Part shown: in pieces, positions 42,791 to 52,366 of the stretch
Numbering within the stretch: the stretch's first letter is position 1
Layout of the letters: the number at the start of each line of letters is the position of its first letter
DNA from: Prevotella sp. UBA5387
GTDB lineage: Bacteria; Bacteroidota; Bacteroidia; Bacteroidales; Bacteroidaceae
Length of the DNA: 64,000 nucleotides
Direction: 5' to 3'
NCBI GenBank assembly: GCA_002407775.1
Contig: DHOP01000030.1
Location: 7,147 to 71,146, forward strand
Program-made: the position numbers and the translations under genes
The notes under the pieces: generated by a model
What the model was told of the DNA's origin: nothing
What the model saw: only the letters and a program-made list of their open reading frames with translations
Databases searched by the model: none

Positions 42791-44059
42791 TTATCTGATC
42801 TTCAACGTGATAATTGTCAGGACTGCAAGAATGACGGTGATGATCCAAAAACGAATGGTGATCTTGCCCTCATGCTTTGGAGAATGCGGAGACTTGATGA
42901 GATAAGTGCAGTCTGAGTCAAGTTGATCATCGGTAACACGGAAGTTATCGTGTATTGGCGTCCGCTTAAATATGCGTTGCTTTACTCCCTTGCGTTTACC
43001 GAGCTTGTAATACCATACCTGCATAATAACGCTTAGGCTCTCCACGAAGAATATTCCACATAGTATAGGGAGAAGTAATTCCTTATGGATAATGATGGCA
43101 CTCACACCAATGATACCTCCGATGGTAAGCGAACCTGTGTCTCCCATGAATACTTGTGCTGGATAAGCATTGTACCAAAGGAAACCAACCAATGCCCCTA
43201 TAAAGGCACACATAAAGACCACAAGTTCCTGAGAACCTGGTATGTACATAATATTCAGATAGGCAGCAAACTCAACATGGGAACTCACATAGGCCAATAT
43301 GCCCAACGCGACACCTATTATCGCAGAGTTGCCCGCACACATTCCATCCATTCCATCGTTGAGATTTGCTCCATTGCTCACCGCTGTTACAACAAAGATT
43401 GTCATGATAACGAAGAGCACCCAACCTGCTGCCACCTTATGTTTACCGAAGACAGACATAACATGAGAGTAGTCAAGATTATGCCCTTTGACAAAAGGGA
43501 TGGTGGTCTTGAGCGTCTTTCGTGCTTCTGCTCGATGCTTCACAACCATCCCGCTGCCCTGTTTCTCAAGGACAATGTTCTCATTTGACTTCACGTCAGG
43601 CGATGCCCAGAGCACCAAACCAACGATAAGTCCAATACCCACTTGCCCAATAATCTTGTATTTGCCCTTTAAGCCCTCCTTGTTACGATGGAAAATCTTG
43701 ATATAATCGTCCATGCCGCCAAGAAAACCGAGCCACAAAGTGGTCACGACCATAAGGATAAGATAGATATTTCGCAACCTTCCGAGAAGCAAGACAGGGA
43801 TCAATATAGATACGATAATGATGATACCACCCATCGATGGCACACCAATCTTCTTCACTCCAAAGGGGTCTGTCTTTGAGTCACGCTGTGTTTCGGTAAT
43901 CTGTTTACGCTTCAAATACTTTATAAAACGCTCACCAAACCATGCCGATATGACAAGTGACAGAATGAGGGCTAACAACGCACGGAATGAAATATAGCCC
44001 CAGATACGTGCACCTGAGATACCAAACTGTTCTAAAAACCTAAAGAGATAGTATAGCAT
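42791..44059 (-). CDS. mraY: Phospho-N-acetylmuramoyl-pentapeptide transferase
   Basis: 422 residues, polytopic membrane enzyme making lipid I from UDP-MurNAc-pentapeptide and undecaprenyl phosphate. Key motifs: PSMGGIIIIVSILIPVLL, the catalytic GFLGGMDDYIKIFHRNKEGL, NGANLNDGMDGMCAGNSAII, and FMGDTGSLTIGGIIG, ending in RTPIHDNFRV-type HHH-like region. It is longer than E. coli MraY (360) because of a polar insert around residues 155-205 (KSNENIVLEKQGSG...), typical of Bacteroidota. It lies between murE and murD. Confidence 0.96.
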   Translation of the reverse strand: MLYYLFRFLEQFGISGARIWGYISFRALLALILSLVISAWFGERFIKYLKRKQITETQRDSKTDPFGVKKIGVPSMGGIIIIVSILIPVLLLGRLRNIYLILMVVTTLWLGFLGGMDDYIKIFHRNKEGLKGKYKIIGQVGIGLIVGLVLWASPDVKSNENIVLEKQGSGMVVKHRAEARKTLKTTIPFVKGHNLDYSHVMSVFGKHKVAAGWVLFVIMTIFVVTAVSNGANLNDGMDGMCAGNSAIIGVALGILAYVSSHVEFAAYLNIMYIPGSQELVVFMCAFIGALVGFLWYNAYPAQVFMGDTGSLTIGGIIGVSAIIIHKELLLPILCGIFFVESLSVIMQVWYYKLGKRKGVKQRIFKRTPIHDNFRVTDDQLDSDCTYLIKSPHSPKHEGKITIRFWIITVILAVLTIITLKIR

Positions 44060-44105
44060 AAGATCGCTTTGTTTTCTTTGTTATTAATGATCGGCTATTG
44101 AAGTA

Positions 44106-45563
44106 TTACTCTGCAATGCCAAAAATATTTCGCACCTCTTCGCGGTCATCAAAGTGGTGCTTCACTCCTTTCACTTCTTGGTAGTTCTCATGACCTTTGC
44201 CGGCGATAAGAATTACGTCGCCCTTTTCAGCCATCATACATGCAGTCTTGATAGCTTCACGACGATCTACAATACTGATTACTTTCTTCATCTGCTGAGC
44301 ATTGAGACCGGCGAGCATATCATCAATGATGGCTTGAGGCTCTTCAAAACGTGGATTATCACTAGTAATGATCACTCTGTCACTCTGCTTTACAGCTTCC
44401 TGAGCCATTATTGGACGTTTGCCATGGTCACGATTACCACCAGCGCCACATACAGTGATCACTTTCCCCTTGCCTCTGAGTACCTCATGAATGGCATTGA
44501 GAACATTTTCCAAAGCATCGGGTGTATGGGCGTAGTCCACAATGGCTGTGATACCATCCTTGGAGTTGATAGGCTCGAGCCTGCCACTAACACTATGGAG
44601 CGTACTCATAGTGACGAGGATGTCCTGTGGCTCTTTACCCAGCATGCGAGCAGCCCCATAGACCGCGAGCAAGTTTGACACGTTGAATTTCCCGATGAAC
44701 TGCACACCGACCTCATTACCATCGACATTTAAGTACATGCCTTCAAAATGCATCTCAATGATTCGAGCCCGGAAGTCTGCCATTTGACGGATGGAATAAG
44801 TCTTGATGATGGCCTTGGTGTTCTGGACCATGAACATTCCGTTCTTATCATCAGCATTGGTAATAGCGAACGCATGCTTTGGCAACATATCAAAAAACGC
44901 CTTCTTTGCGTCACGATAGTTCTCTACTGTCTTATGGTAGTCTAAGTGGTCACGTGTCAAGTTGGTAAAGATGCCACCTGCAAAGTTCAATCCTCCAATA
45001 CGCTTTTGTGCGATAGCATGACTTGAACATTCCATAAAGGCATATTCGCAACCACTCTCCACCATCTCGCCCAAGAGCATGTTCAACTCTATGGGATCAG
45101 GGGTCGTATGATCGGAGGGGATTTCCCTATCCTCGATATAGTTGCAGACGGTAGAAATGAGACCGCATTTATGTCCCATTTTGCGGAACATATTATATAA
45201 TAATGTAGCGATAGTGGTCTTCCCATTTGTCCCTGTCACCCCCACTAGCTTCAGCTTATGCGAAGGGTCGCCATAGTAATTTGTGGCAACCTGCCCCACG
45301 GCGTCCTCGGTAGAAGCCACTTGCACGTAAGTCACTCCGTCAATTATCTCTTCAGGAACATCTTCACAAAGAACAACCTTGGCACCCTGCCCGATTGCCT
45401 TTGGAATAAATTGATGACCATCAACTTGCGTTCCCTTCTGGGCAACAAAGAGATGTCCGTCCTTGATACGACGTGAATCAATGTTCACGCCGTTGATGTC
45501 AACATCGTCGTTACCAATAATGGCAAGAGGCTTAACGCCTTTCAACAGCTCTTGTAACTTCAT
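44106..45563 (-). CDS. murE: UDP-MurNAc-L-Ala-D-Glu--2,6-diaminopimelate ligase
   Basis: 485 residues. Adds the third stem-peptide residue. The ATP loop is [20 protein letters not shown], and the substrate-specificity motif is DNPR ([13 protein letters not shown]), which marks meso-diaminopimelate rather than lysine enzymes. [20 protein letters not shown] and [16 protein letters not shown] are further Mur-ligase blocks. The length is normal. It starts 3 bp after the ftsI stop and precedes mraY by 46 bp. Confidence 0.96.
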   Translation of the reverse strand: MKLQELLKGVKPLAIIGNDDVDINGVNIDSRRIKDGHLFVAQKGTQVDGHQFIPKAIGQGAKVVLCEDVPEEIIDGVTYVQVASTEDAVGQVATNYYGDPSHKLKLVGVTGTNGKTTIATLLYNMFRKMGHKCGLISTVCNYIEDREIPSDHTTPDPIELNMLLGEMVESGCEYAFMECSSHAIAQKRIGGLNFAGGIFTNLTRDHLDYHKTVENYRDAKKAFFDMLPKHAFAITNADDKNGMFMVQNTKAIIKTYSIRQMADFRARIIEMHFEGMYLNVDGNEVGVQFIGKFNVSNLLAVYGAARMLGKEPQDILVTMSTLHSVSGRLEPINSKDGITAIVDYAHTPDALENVLNAIHEVLRGKGKVITVCGAGGNRDHGKRPIMAQEAVKQSDRVIITSDNPRFEEPQAIIDDMLAGLNAQQMKKVISIVDRREAIKTACMMAEKGDVILIAGKGHENYQEVKGVKHHFDDREEVRNIFGIAE

Positions 45564-45566
45564 ATA

Positions 45567-47735
45567 TCATTCTAATTTTAATGTGCAAATTTCGTCCTTT
45601 TTGACATAGTGGCCAACTGGCAGACTCTGTTCAACGACCTTTCCTCGTCCTTGCAAATGACACTTCACGCCACGTTTTTCGATGAGATATACAGCATCTC
45701 TCGCTCCCATTCCCAAAACATCGGGAATATATCGGTTGCTAGTGATGTTTTTTTTAACTAAAGCAACATGGTCATGCTTGCTGCTGGCAATGCCCCACAC
45801 GGGTCTATTGGGGGACGCTCCATGGTTAAAATTGGTATTGGTCCTAATGCCGAGGTGTGTCAATACATAATCTGCCGATAGAATATTACCGGTCTTTACA
45901 TCCGGAATAACATTCGATGCAGAGTCTCGTGCATCCTTAACGTCCATACGAATGCTCTGTGCCATGATACCCTCAGCAATATTATGGAATACCACACCGC
46001 TCATGCCACCACCAGAAGCAGGCAATCCTGACTTTTGGATACATACGATACAGCTATATCTTGGAGCATCGGCTGGAAAAAAGCCAGCAAAGGAAAGTAG
46101 GTAGTCTATACCATTGCCTTTATAGCCCGCGCCTCCTTGGGCAATCTGGGCTGTACCTGTTTTTCCGGCGACAAGGAATGACTCAGAACCGGCTTTTTTA
46201 CCCAAGCCTTCACTAACAACCTTTGTCAGCATTTCCTGCATAAGTTTGATGGTTCGAGTAGAAGCTATTTGCTCATGACCCTCGACTACCTGCGGCGGAT
46301 ACTCTTCAATAATCTTGCCGTTTTTGATGGCCGCCTTAACAAAGCGGGGCTGCATCATTCGACCATTGTTTGCTATAGCATTGTAGAATGCTAAGGTGGA
46401 AATAGGCGGTATCTGTGATTCATAACCGATACTCATCCATGGCAATGCAGTATTACTCCAATTCACCCATTCACCCCTTGCATTCTTTTTAGGCATACGT
46501 ATTCGAGCTTTTGTAGCACCTACAATAGGAACGTGTAGGTCAGCCGCAATGCCCGAGCGATAGACACCCTGAACAAACTTCACTGGATCTGAATGATAAT
46601 ATTCGTCAATGATTCGGCTAATACCAATATTGGAACTCACCTTAAGTGTTTTAGGAAGACGCATCACGCCATAGCCGCCCCGCCGCCAGTTCCAGTCTTT
46701 CATGACACGTCCATACATCGGCCACTGACCATTGCCAGTGTCAACAACCTTGTTTGTGTCACACATCCCATCCTCCAAAGCAGTCAAAATGGATACGGAT
46801 TTAAACACCGAACCTGGCTCAAGAAGGTCACTTACGGCATGATTCTTGATCTCACGATACTCACCATCGACGCATTTTTCCATATTAACGATGGCCTTGA
46901 CATCCCCAGTCTGAACCTCCATAACAATGGCTACACCTACGTTTCCATTGATTTCTTTCAGTTCATCTATAACGGCTCGTTCAGCCAAGTCTTGCATACC
47001 CACATCAATCGTGGTCAGAATGTCTGCACCATCAATAGGTGGAGTGCGCATGATGTCAAGGTATTTATTAAGCACTTTCTGCCTGCTCTTCAATCCAGTA
47101 GTGCCACGAAGAAGCGAGTCGTAAGATAGTTCTAGACCACAACGAGGCGTACGCCCCCCATCTTTTGCGGCAAACATATCACCGACTGTTCGACCTGCTA
47201 GCGTACCGTAAGGACGTTCACGGGAGTTGAACTCTACTGTGTGAAATCCGCTTTTCAACTTCGATAGCCGAAATACTGGAAGTTGTCTCACCTCGGAATA
47301 CGTATTATAGTCTATGCGATTAGGCCAAATCGCCCAATGTCGACTACGTTCCTTGTGACCCTGTCTAAGATTACTCTTAAATACTTCAACGCTTCTTTCT
47401 GGGAAAATGTCATGCAATCCTAGGCAAATGCTATCCAAACTAACTTCCCACAGGGAATCACTCTTCGCATCGAAGAGTTGCTTGAAGTCCATGTAAATCT
47501 TGAATTCCGGAAGTGAAGAAGCCAAAAGTTGACCATCACAACTCAGGATGTTGCCACGGGTTGGGATTACTTCCACACTGTCTTTCTTCACACGGTTAGC
47601 CACCTTCATCCAATAATCTCTCTTGGCAGTCATGATATAGCCTGCCTTGGCTACAACTGCTAAGGCTATCAATGTCATAAGTACAGCAATGGCGCTGTAT
47701 CGTGGCATGATTTTGTTATAATCAAACTTGCTCAT
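45567..47735 (-). CDS. ftsI: Division-specific penicillin-binding protein (FtsI/PBP3) with a C-terminal PASTA domain
   Basis: 722 residues: N-terminal membrane helix (YSAIAVLMTLIALAVVAKAG), class B dimerisation domain (RGNILSCDGQLLASSLPEFK; RERPYGTLAGRTVGD), and a transpeptidase domain with SVFK (catalytic Ser), SSN in KVSSNIGIS and KTG in VAGKTGTAQIA. A PASTA module (IPDVLGMGARDAVYLIEKRG) ends the protein; E. coli FtsI lacks it but it is common in Bacteroidota and Gram-positives. It cross-links septal peptidoglycan with FtsW. The stop of the ftsL-like gene is 1 bp upstream. Confidence 0.95.
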   Translation of the reverse strand: MSKFDYNKIMPRYSAIAVLMTLIALAVVAKAGYIMTAKRDYWMKVANRVKKDSVEVIPTRGNILSCDGQLLASSLPEFKIYMDFKQLFDAKSDSLWEVSLDSICLGLHDIFPERSVEVFKSNLRQGHKERSRHWAIWPNRIDYNTYSEVRQLPVFRLSKLKSGFHTVEFNSRERPYGTLAGRTVGDMFAAKDGGRTPRCGLELSYDSLLRGTTGLKSRQKVLNKYLDIMRTPPIDGADILTTIDVGMQDLAERAVIDELKEINGNVGVAIVMEVQTGDVKAIVNMEKCVDGEYREIKNHAVSDLLEPGSVFKSVSILTALEDGMCDTNKVVDTGNGQWPMYGRVMKDWNWRRGGYGVMRLPKTLKVSSNIGISRIIDEYYHSDPVKFVQGVYRSGIAADLHVPIVGATKARIRMPKKNARGEWVNWSNTALPWMSIGYESQIPPISTLAFYNAIANNGRMMQPRFVKAAIKNGKIIEEYPPQVVEGHEQIASTRTIKLMQEMLTKVVSEGLGKKAGSESFLVAGKTGTAQIAQGGAGYKGNGIDYLLSFAGFFPADAPRYSCIVCIQKSGLPASGGGMSGVVFHNIAEGIMAQSIRMDVKDARDSASNVIPDVKTGNILSADYVLTHLGIRTNTNFNHGASPNRPVWGIASSKHDHVALVKKNITSNRYIPDVLGMGARDAVYLIEKRGVKCHLQGRGKVVEQSLPVGHYVKKDEICTLKLE

Positions 47736-47736
47736 T

Positions 47737-48258
47737 CTATTTGGACTCTGGTATTGTAATGATGTAAGGGGGTTGACTAGCTATTTTCAAAACACTATCT
47801 TTATTATTCTTCAAGAGGTTCAGCACATTGCTTTCACGTGACTTTTCAGTCAGCTGTCCTTTGCTGGATAGAGCTTTATATTTTGCGTCTTGGAGTTCCG
47901 TCTGCAATCTATCTATTTCGATGATATCGTGCTGACAGCTGTAACGGTTGGCTATATAGACTACGAAGAAGAAGGCGATAAGAATGAACAACCAAATCTG
48001 ACGTCGTATGGCGGCCGTATTGAGGATATCCCCACCAAGGATTTTTCGTAGTGAAAGTGTGCGAGACAAGGGCCTTTCATCCTCGATGACCTGCTCCTTG
48101 ATGACCTCCTGTAATGACAATCCATCTTCTTCATTACTAGAGGGGACCTCATTACCCTTAGGCTTTGAACTAGCCGTTGCTCTAGCCGTTGTGGGCTTGG
48201 GTTCCAGCTTTTCTTCTCCTTCGGATGTTTTTTGGATGTCCTTTATCTCTTCTTTCAT
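47737..48258 (-). CDS. FtsL-like cell division protein
   Basis: 173 residues: a disordered acidic N-terminus of about 85 residues (SEGEEKLEPKPTTARATASS), one membrane helix (IWLFILIAFFFVVYIANRYS) and a short periplasmic coiled coil (IIEIDRLQTELQDAKYKALS). This is the topology of FtsL, which links FtsQ/FtsB to FtsWI. Sequence similarity to E. coli FtsL is slight; the call rests on topology and its place between rsmH and ftsI. It overlaps rsmH by 4 bp (ATGA) and is 1 bp from ftsI. Confidence 0.82.
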   Translation of the reverse strand: MKEEIKDIQKTSEGEEKLEPKPTTARATASSKPKGNEVPSSNEEDGLSLQEVIKEQVIEDERPLSRTLSLRKILGGDILNTAAIRRQIWLFILIAFFFVVYIANRYSCQHDIIEIDRLQTELQDAKYKALSSKGQLTEKSRESNVLNLLKNNKDSVLKIASQPPYIITIPESK

Positions 48259-49253
48259 TTCTTTTCTGCAATTCTCAGTTTAGCGCTACGACTTCTAGGG
48301 TTACTCTTCAGCTCAACTTCGTCGGGAATTATCACCTTATTATTGATGAGTTGAAAAGGACTCTGGCTTCTCCCAAAGAAATCCTGCTCCACTTTTCCTT
48401 CTGAATTTCCGCTTTTCATCACGTTCTTTACGATACGATCTTCAAGCGAATGATAAGTGATGACGCTTAGTCTGCCACCCTCTCCGAGTAGTCGCTCTGA
48501 GGCATTCAACATTTCCTTGAGTGCCGACATCTCCTGATTCACCTCTATTCGTAGTGCCTGAAACAATTTGGCCATGTCCTTTTTTTCACGGTCACGGTGG
48601 AAAACGGGCTCTACAGCACTTACAAAATCCTGTGTCGTGAGGATAGGATGTTCTGCCCGAGCGGCCAAGATTGCAGAGGCAATGCGGCGTGATGACTTTA
48701 ACTCTCCGTAAAAGTAAAAGACATAAGCTAACTTTTCAGCATCATAGTTGTTAACGATATCAGCTGCCGTCTGACCGGCACGCTTGTTCATGCGCATGTC
48801 AAGGGGGGCATCAAAGCGGAAAGAGAATCCACGCGTCTCATCATCAAAATGGTGGCTTGACACTCCAAGGTCACCTAAAAGTCCATCGATATGGTCAACA
48901 CCATAGTATCGCATCCAATTCTTCAGATATCTGAAATTGGAGCGTACAAAAGTAAAATTAGCGGGTGCTTGCAGCTGGGCATTGGACGTTGATGCTTCAC
49001 CACCGATGTTGTCAATTTGTTGACCATCACTTTCAACAGGCTCTTGGCTGACAATAATATTTCCTTCCGCATCCGCATCTTGATCGAAACTATACAGATG
49101 CCCTGTAGCATTAAGCCGCGAAAGGATTTCACGTGAATGACCTCCACCGCCAAATGTAACATCTACATAGATGCCACCCGGCTTAATATTTAGCCCATCC
49201 ACGCTCTGCTTGAGCAGCACGGGAACGTGATAACTTCCTGCTTTGGTCACCAT
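48255..49253 (-). CDS. rsmH: 16S rRNA (cytosine-1402-N4)-methyltransferase
   Basis: 332 residues (mraW). SAM-binding motif YVDVTFGGGGHSREILSRLN at residues about 28-48, GLLGDLGVSSHHFDDETRGF, FSFRFDAPLDMRMNKR and the C-terminal LSVITYHSLEDRIVKNVMK are diagnostic. It methylates C1402 in the ribosomal P site. An insert around residues 62-92 (NIIVSQEPVESDGQQIDNIG) is longer than in the E. coli enzyme. It is the second gene of the dcw cluster and overlaps the ftsL-like gene by 4 bp. Confidence 0.95.
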   Translation of the reverse strand: MVTKAGSYHVPVLLKQSVDGLNIKPGGIYVDVTFGGGGHSREILSRLNATGHLYSFDQDADAEGNIIVSQEPVESDGQQIDNIGGEASTSNAQLQAPANFTFVRSNFRYLKNWMRYYGVDHIDGLLGDLGVSSHHFDDETRGFSFRFDAPLDMRMNKRAGQTAADIVNNYDAEKLAYVFYFYGELKSSRRIASAILAARAEHPILTTQDFVSAVEPVFHRDREKKDMAKLFQALRIEVNQEMSALKEMLNASERLLGEGGRLSVITYHSLEDRIVKNVMKSGNSEGKVEQDFFGRSQSPFQLINNKVIIPDEVELKSNPRSRSAKLRIAEKK

Positions 49254-49311
49254 GATAGACGGTTTTGTTATTAGTATTGATTATGAGCCGCGGGCATAGC
49301 CACGCACAGCA

Positions 49312-49785
49312 TCATCCTTCGTTCTGTTGTGTAGGAGCTGGCTTTGCCATGAACTCCTCCAAGGCCGATCCAAACTCACTCTTTTCCATGAAAGGTTTTA
49401 CCGAGTCAGGGTCGTTTGCCCATATTTCTATTGTGTCTCCCATGCCCACAAAGCGCAATGAAGAGGAAATACCTGCGGATTTAAGGAAGTCTTTAGGAAT
49501 AAGAATGCGTCCATTAGCGTCCATGGATATGTTAATCACACCACTCACAAAGGTACGATAGACCATCTGCTGGCGGCGGTCCCAACGAGACAACTGGTTT
49601 CGCATCTCATCCATTAGCTCATTCCAAACGGCTTCCGGATAGATTACAAGCGTGTTTTCGAAGATGTCTTGGCGCAACACAAGATCACTTTCCCCCGATG
49701 ACATCAGCGCCTTGCGGAACTGTGCCGGGAGAAATGCTCGACCTTTAGCATCTATTTTTGCCTCTATGTTGCCTAAAAAGCGCAC
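49312..49785 (-). CDS. mraZ: Transcriptional regulator MraZ
   Basis: 157 residues with two AbrB-like half domains: MRFLGNIEAKIDAKGRAFLP and GVINISMDANGRILIPKDFL, each carrying the DxxGRxxxP signature. It binds DNA as a ring oligomer and represses the dcw operon, including itself. The start is GTG at 49785, about 23 nt from the predicted transcription start. Three GTGGN-type boxes spaced by 10 bp lie directly upstream (49833-49857). First gene of the cluster. Confidence 0.95.
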   Translation of the reverse strand: MRFLGNIEAKIDAKGRAFLPAQFRKALMSSGESDLVLRQDIFENTLVIYPEAVWNELMDEMRNQLSRWDRRQQMVYRTFVSGVINISMDANGRILIPKDFLKSAGISSSLRFVGMGDTIEIWANDPDSVKPFMEKSEFGSALEEFMAKPAPTQQNEG

Positions 49786-49814
49786 GTGTACTTCTTTAAG
49801 AGTAATTCTGCCCT

Positions 49815-49822
49815 CAAAGTTA
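49815..49822 (-). promoter_or_regulatory. -7 promoter box of the dcw operon (mraZ)
   Basis: The minus strand reads TAACTTTG, 29 bp before the mraZ GTG. The MraZ boxes start 11 bp upstream of it, so bound MraZ would cover the -33 region. Confidence 0.65.
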
Positions 49823-49832
49823 CATAAAATTC

Positions 49833-49857
49833 CCCACTTCCCTCCACTTTACCCCAC
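49833..49857 (-). promoter_or_regulatory. MraZ operator: three direct repeats spaced by 10 bp
   Basis: On the minus strand GTGGG, GTGGA and GTGGG (plus coordinates 53-57, 43-47 and 33-37 of 49800) recur exactly every 10 bp. This matches the GTGGG-N5 direct repeats known as MraZ boxes in other phyla. Their place just upstream of the mraZ -7 box indicates autorepression. Confidence 0.8.
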
Positions 49858-50063
49858 TATTTTTCAAAATAAAACCAAATATTTGACATAGAAAGTCTTT
49901 CTTAAATTTCCAAACGTTTATGCACACGATAAAAGTATAAAGAACAACTGTTTACTCCTTGCCTGAATTAACTTTGGTAAGTGGTTTACTGACAAATCGT
50001 TTACATTTTAAAGAATTTAGAAAGAAATTTTCACGAAAGAAGAAAAAATAAAAAAAGATATGC

Positions 50064-50071
50064 TATTTTTG
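50064..50071 (+). promoter_or_regulatory. -7 promoter box for glsA-glsB
   Basis: TATTTTTG lies 24 bp before the ATG at 50096. No clear -33 element is seen. It diverges from the mraZ promoter across a 310-bp gap (49786-50095) with no gene. Confidence 0.5.
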
Positions 50072-50095
50072 CAAATACGTTTTATGATGTGAACA

Positions 50096-50950
50096 ATGAG
50101 CGAAGGCGTAGAAAAAACTATCGACATAGAACAAATACTGCGTAGCAAGATGGGGGACAAGTCAAAATTTGTACCCCGTTTTGTTGTGAAATGGTTAAAG
50201 CATATCGCCCACGAAGACGAAGTCAATGCGTTTTTGTGGGAATCTCGAGATAAGAAGGGCACAGAGTGGCTCATCGAATGCGTGAAATATCTAGATATGG
50301 ATGTCATGGTTGAGGGAAGGGAAAACTTGCCCGACAAAAACGATTGCAAGCGCTATACTTTTGTATCCAATCATCCACTTGGAGGACAAGACGGTGTATG
50401 TCTCGGATCAATTATCGGCAAGCACTATGATGGACAATTCCGTTACCTTGTCAACGATCTACTGATGTTTCTTCCTGGCCTCAGACCTGTCTGCATAGGC
50501 ATAAACAAAACTGGCAAGCAGAGTAGAAACTTTCCTCGCTTAGTGGAAACAGGATTCCAAAGCGACTATCACATGCTCATGTTTCCTGCCGGAATGAACT
50601 CTCGCAAGATAGGTGGTGTTATTCATGACCTCCCTTGGAAAAAGACTTTCATAGTAAAGAGTGTAGAATATCAGCGTGATGTTGTCCCCATTTATTTTAG
50701 CGGACACAATTCTAAACGATTCTATAGGATAGCCAATTTCTGCAAGTTTTTTCACCTCAAGGTTAACCTTGCTATGCTTTTCTTAGTCGACGAGATGTAT
50801 AAAAACACGCACAAAGACTTCAGAGTAGTTATTGGAAAACCTATTCCTTGGCAGACGTTCGATAATACTCGAACACCGAAGGAATGGGCGAAATTCGTCG
50901 AAGATAAAGTTTACGAACAAGCTGGACCTGCTGGAATGCGGGCCGAATGA
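50096..50950 (+). CDS. glsA: Acyltransferase, probable GlsA of glycine-lipid synthesis
   Basis: 284 residues with the PlsC-like acyltransferase fold: the HxxxxD-type motif appears as FVSNHPLGGQDGVCLGSIIG, followed by FLPGLRPVCIGINKTGK and FPAGMNSRKIGGVIHDLPWK. In Bacteroides thetaiotaomicron the pair glsB/glsA makes N-acyloxyacyl glycine (glycine) lipids, GlsA adding the second, ester-linked acyl chain. Here the two genes are adjacent, 18 bp apart, in the order glsA-glsB. The family call is strong; the specific name rests on the gene pair and on memory of the B. theta work. Confidence 0.82.
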   Translation: MSEGVEKTIDIEQILRSKMGDKSKFVPRFVVKWLKHIAHEDEVNAFLWESRDKKGTEWLIECVKYLDMDVMVEGRENLPDKNDCKRYTFVSNHPLGGQDGVCLGSIIGKHYDGQFRYLVNDLLMFLPGLRPVCIGINKTGKQSRNFPRLVETGFQSDYHMLMFPAGMNSRKIGGVIHDLPWKKTFIVKSVEYQRDVVPIYFSGHNSKRFYRIANFCKFFHLKVNLAMLFLVDEMYKNTHKDFRVVIGKPIPWQTFDNTRTPKEWAKFVEDKVYEQAGPAGMRAE

Positions 50951-50968
50951 CCATAATGCAACAATAAG

Positions 50969-51949
50969 ATGGAAGAAGACATTATCCAACCAGTAAGCAA
51001 GGCATTGCTCAAGAGCGAGCTCACAGCCGATCGTTTGCTACGAACTACTAACAAAAGTCACAACAACATATACGTCGTTACCGCGAAAAACTCTCCCAAT
51101 GTCATGCGTGAGATAGGTCGTCTGCGCGAAATTGCATTCCGCACGTCAGGTGGCGGTACAGGCAAATCGATGGATATCGACGAATTTGACACCATGGAGG
51201 ATGGATGTTATCAGCTAATCGTATGGAATCCTGAGGCTGAAGAGATAATTGGCGGTTATCGTTACTTGTTCGGAAAAGACTGGAACCTGAAGCCAGATGG
51301 ACAACCCAACCTAGCCATGAGCCACATGTTTAAATTCTCAGAACGGTTTATGAAGGAATTCGCTCCATACACCGTGGAACTAGGTCGGTCTTTCGTATCG
51401 TTGGAGTATCAGAACGTACGTAAGAATAGCAAATCCATCTTTGCACTTGACAATCTTTGGGATGGGCTTGGAGCCCTTACGGTTATCAATCCAAAGTGCA
51501 AGTATTTCTTTGGAAAGATGACAATGTATCCATCCTTTGCACGCCGCGGCCGCGATATGATACTTTACTTCTTGCGCAAGCATTTCGGTGATCAAGACCA
51601 TCTTGTCGTACCGATGGAACCGTTAAAAGCAGAGTTTACCGATGAAGAATTGAGCAAGATCTTTTATGAAGAAGACTTTAATAAGGACTACCGCATACTC
51701 AATCATGAGATTCGCCAGCTTGGATTCAATATTCCCCCATTGGTGAATGCATATATGAATTTAAGCCCCACTATGAAATTTTTTGGTACAGCCATTAATT
51801 TTGAATTCGGAGATGTGGAGGAAAGCGGTATCCTAATCGCCGTTGATGAAATCTTTGAGGAAAAACGTGTGCGTCATATCAACAGTTTTGTAGAGGAGCA
51901 TCCAGAAGCCTTAAAGCTTCCAGGAAGACCAAACAACGTTATACTTTAG
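50969..51949 (+). CDS. glsB: GNAT-type N-acyltransferase, probable GlsB of glycine-lipid synthesis
   Basis: 326 residues. The N-terminal part has the OlsB/hemolysin-like GNAT fold: REIGRLREIAFRTSGGGTGK, QLIVWNPEAEEIIGGYRYLF and VELGRSFVSLEYQ, close to those of ornithine-lipid N-acyltransferases. GlsB attaches the first 3-hydroxy fatty acid to glycine. A C-terminal region of about 100 residues follows. It directly follows glsA, so the two form an operon. The substrate amino acid is inferred from the Bacteroides pathway, not visible in the sequence. Confidence 0.82.
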   Translation: MEEDIIQPVSKALLKSELTADRLLRTTNKSHNNIYVVTAKNSPNVMREIGRLREIAFRTSGGGTGKSMDIDEFDTMEDGCYQLIVWNPEAEEIIGGYRYLFGKDWNLKPDGQPNLAMSHMFKFSERFMKEFAPYTVELGRSFVSLEYQNVRKNSKSIFALDNLWDGLGALTVINPKCKYFFGKMTMYPSFARRGRDMILYFLRKHFGDQDHLVVPMEPLKAEFTDEELSKIFYEEDFNKDYRILNHEIRQLGFNIPPLVNAYMNLSPTMKFFGTAINFEFGDVEESGILIAVDEIFEEKRVRHINSFVEEHPEALKLPGRPNNVIL

Positions 51950-52194
51950 GACATCAATATCTGTTCCTTTGCAGAAAATAGCGATTTCATCGTAATTTAA
52001 CAATCGCCCAACTAATCATTAATGGTTAAGTATATATATTTACCCTGTCGAGCCCTTTATGCCTCCAAATAGGGTTCTCTTCATGTTTTTCATGATTCTT
52101 TTCTCATCCTTAAATTATAAGTGATTGTACTTATACTGATTATTTGGACGCCCCTTCTTGACCCTTTGGAGTCCAGCCTGCCTTATCTTGGCGT

Positions 52195-52279
52195 GTAATT
52201 CAATTTGTTTCACTGCATGAATCAAATTGTTTTACTGAGTAAATCAAATTGAATTACCGCGTGAATCAATTTGATTCAC
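52195..52279. repeat. Palindrome array 3: four 19-bp palindromes with 3-bp linkers
   Basis: Units: GTAATTCAATTTGTTTCAC (52195), ATGAATCAAATTGTTTTAC (52217), GTAAATCAAATTGAATTAC (52239) and GTGAATCAATTTGATTCAC (52261), with linkers tgc, tga and cgc. The last unit is a perfect palindrome. It lies in the 417-bp gap (51950-52366) between convergent glsB and dgt, where nothing else is recognisable and no conventional terminator is obvious. Confidence 0.9.
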
Positions 52280-52366
52280 GCTCTCACACATCATCAAACG
52301 CAAGACGATAAGTATGAAGCCAGCACTTAGCTAATAACAGATAATGCTATTCGGTACTTCCCAACC

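Noticed and set aside
42759..42848. N-terminal extension of murD
   Set aside because: It overlaps the mraY end and has no MurD homology; MKRIVVLGAG at 42758 is the family start.
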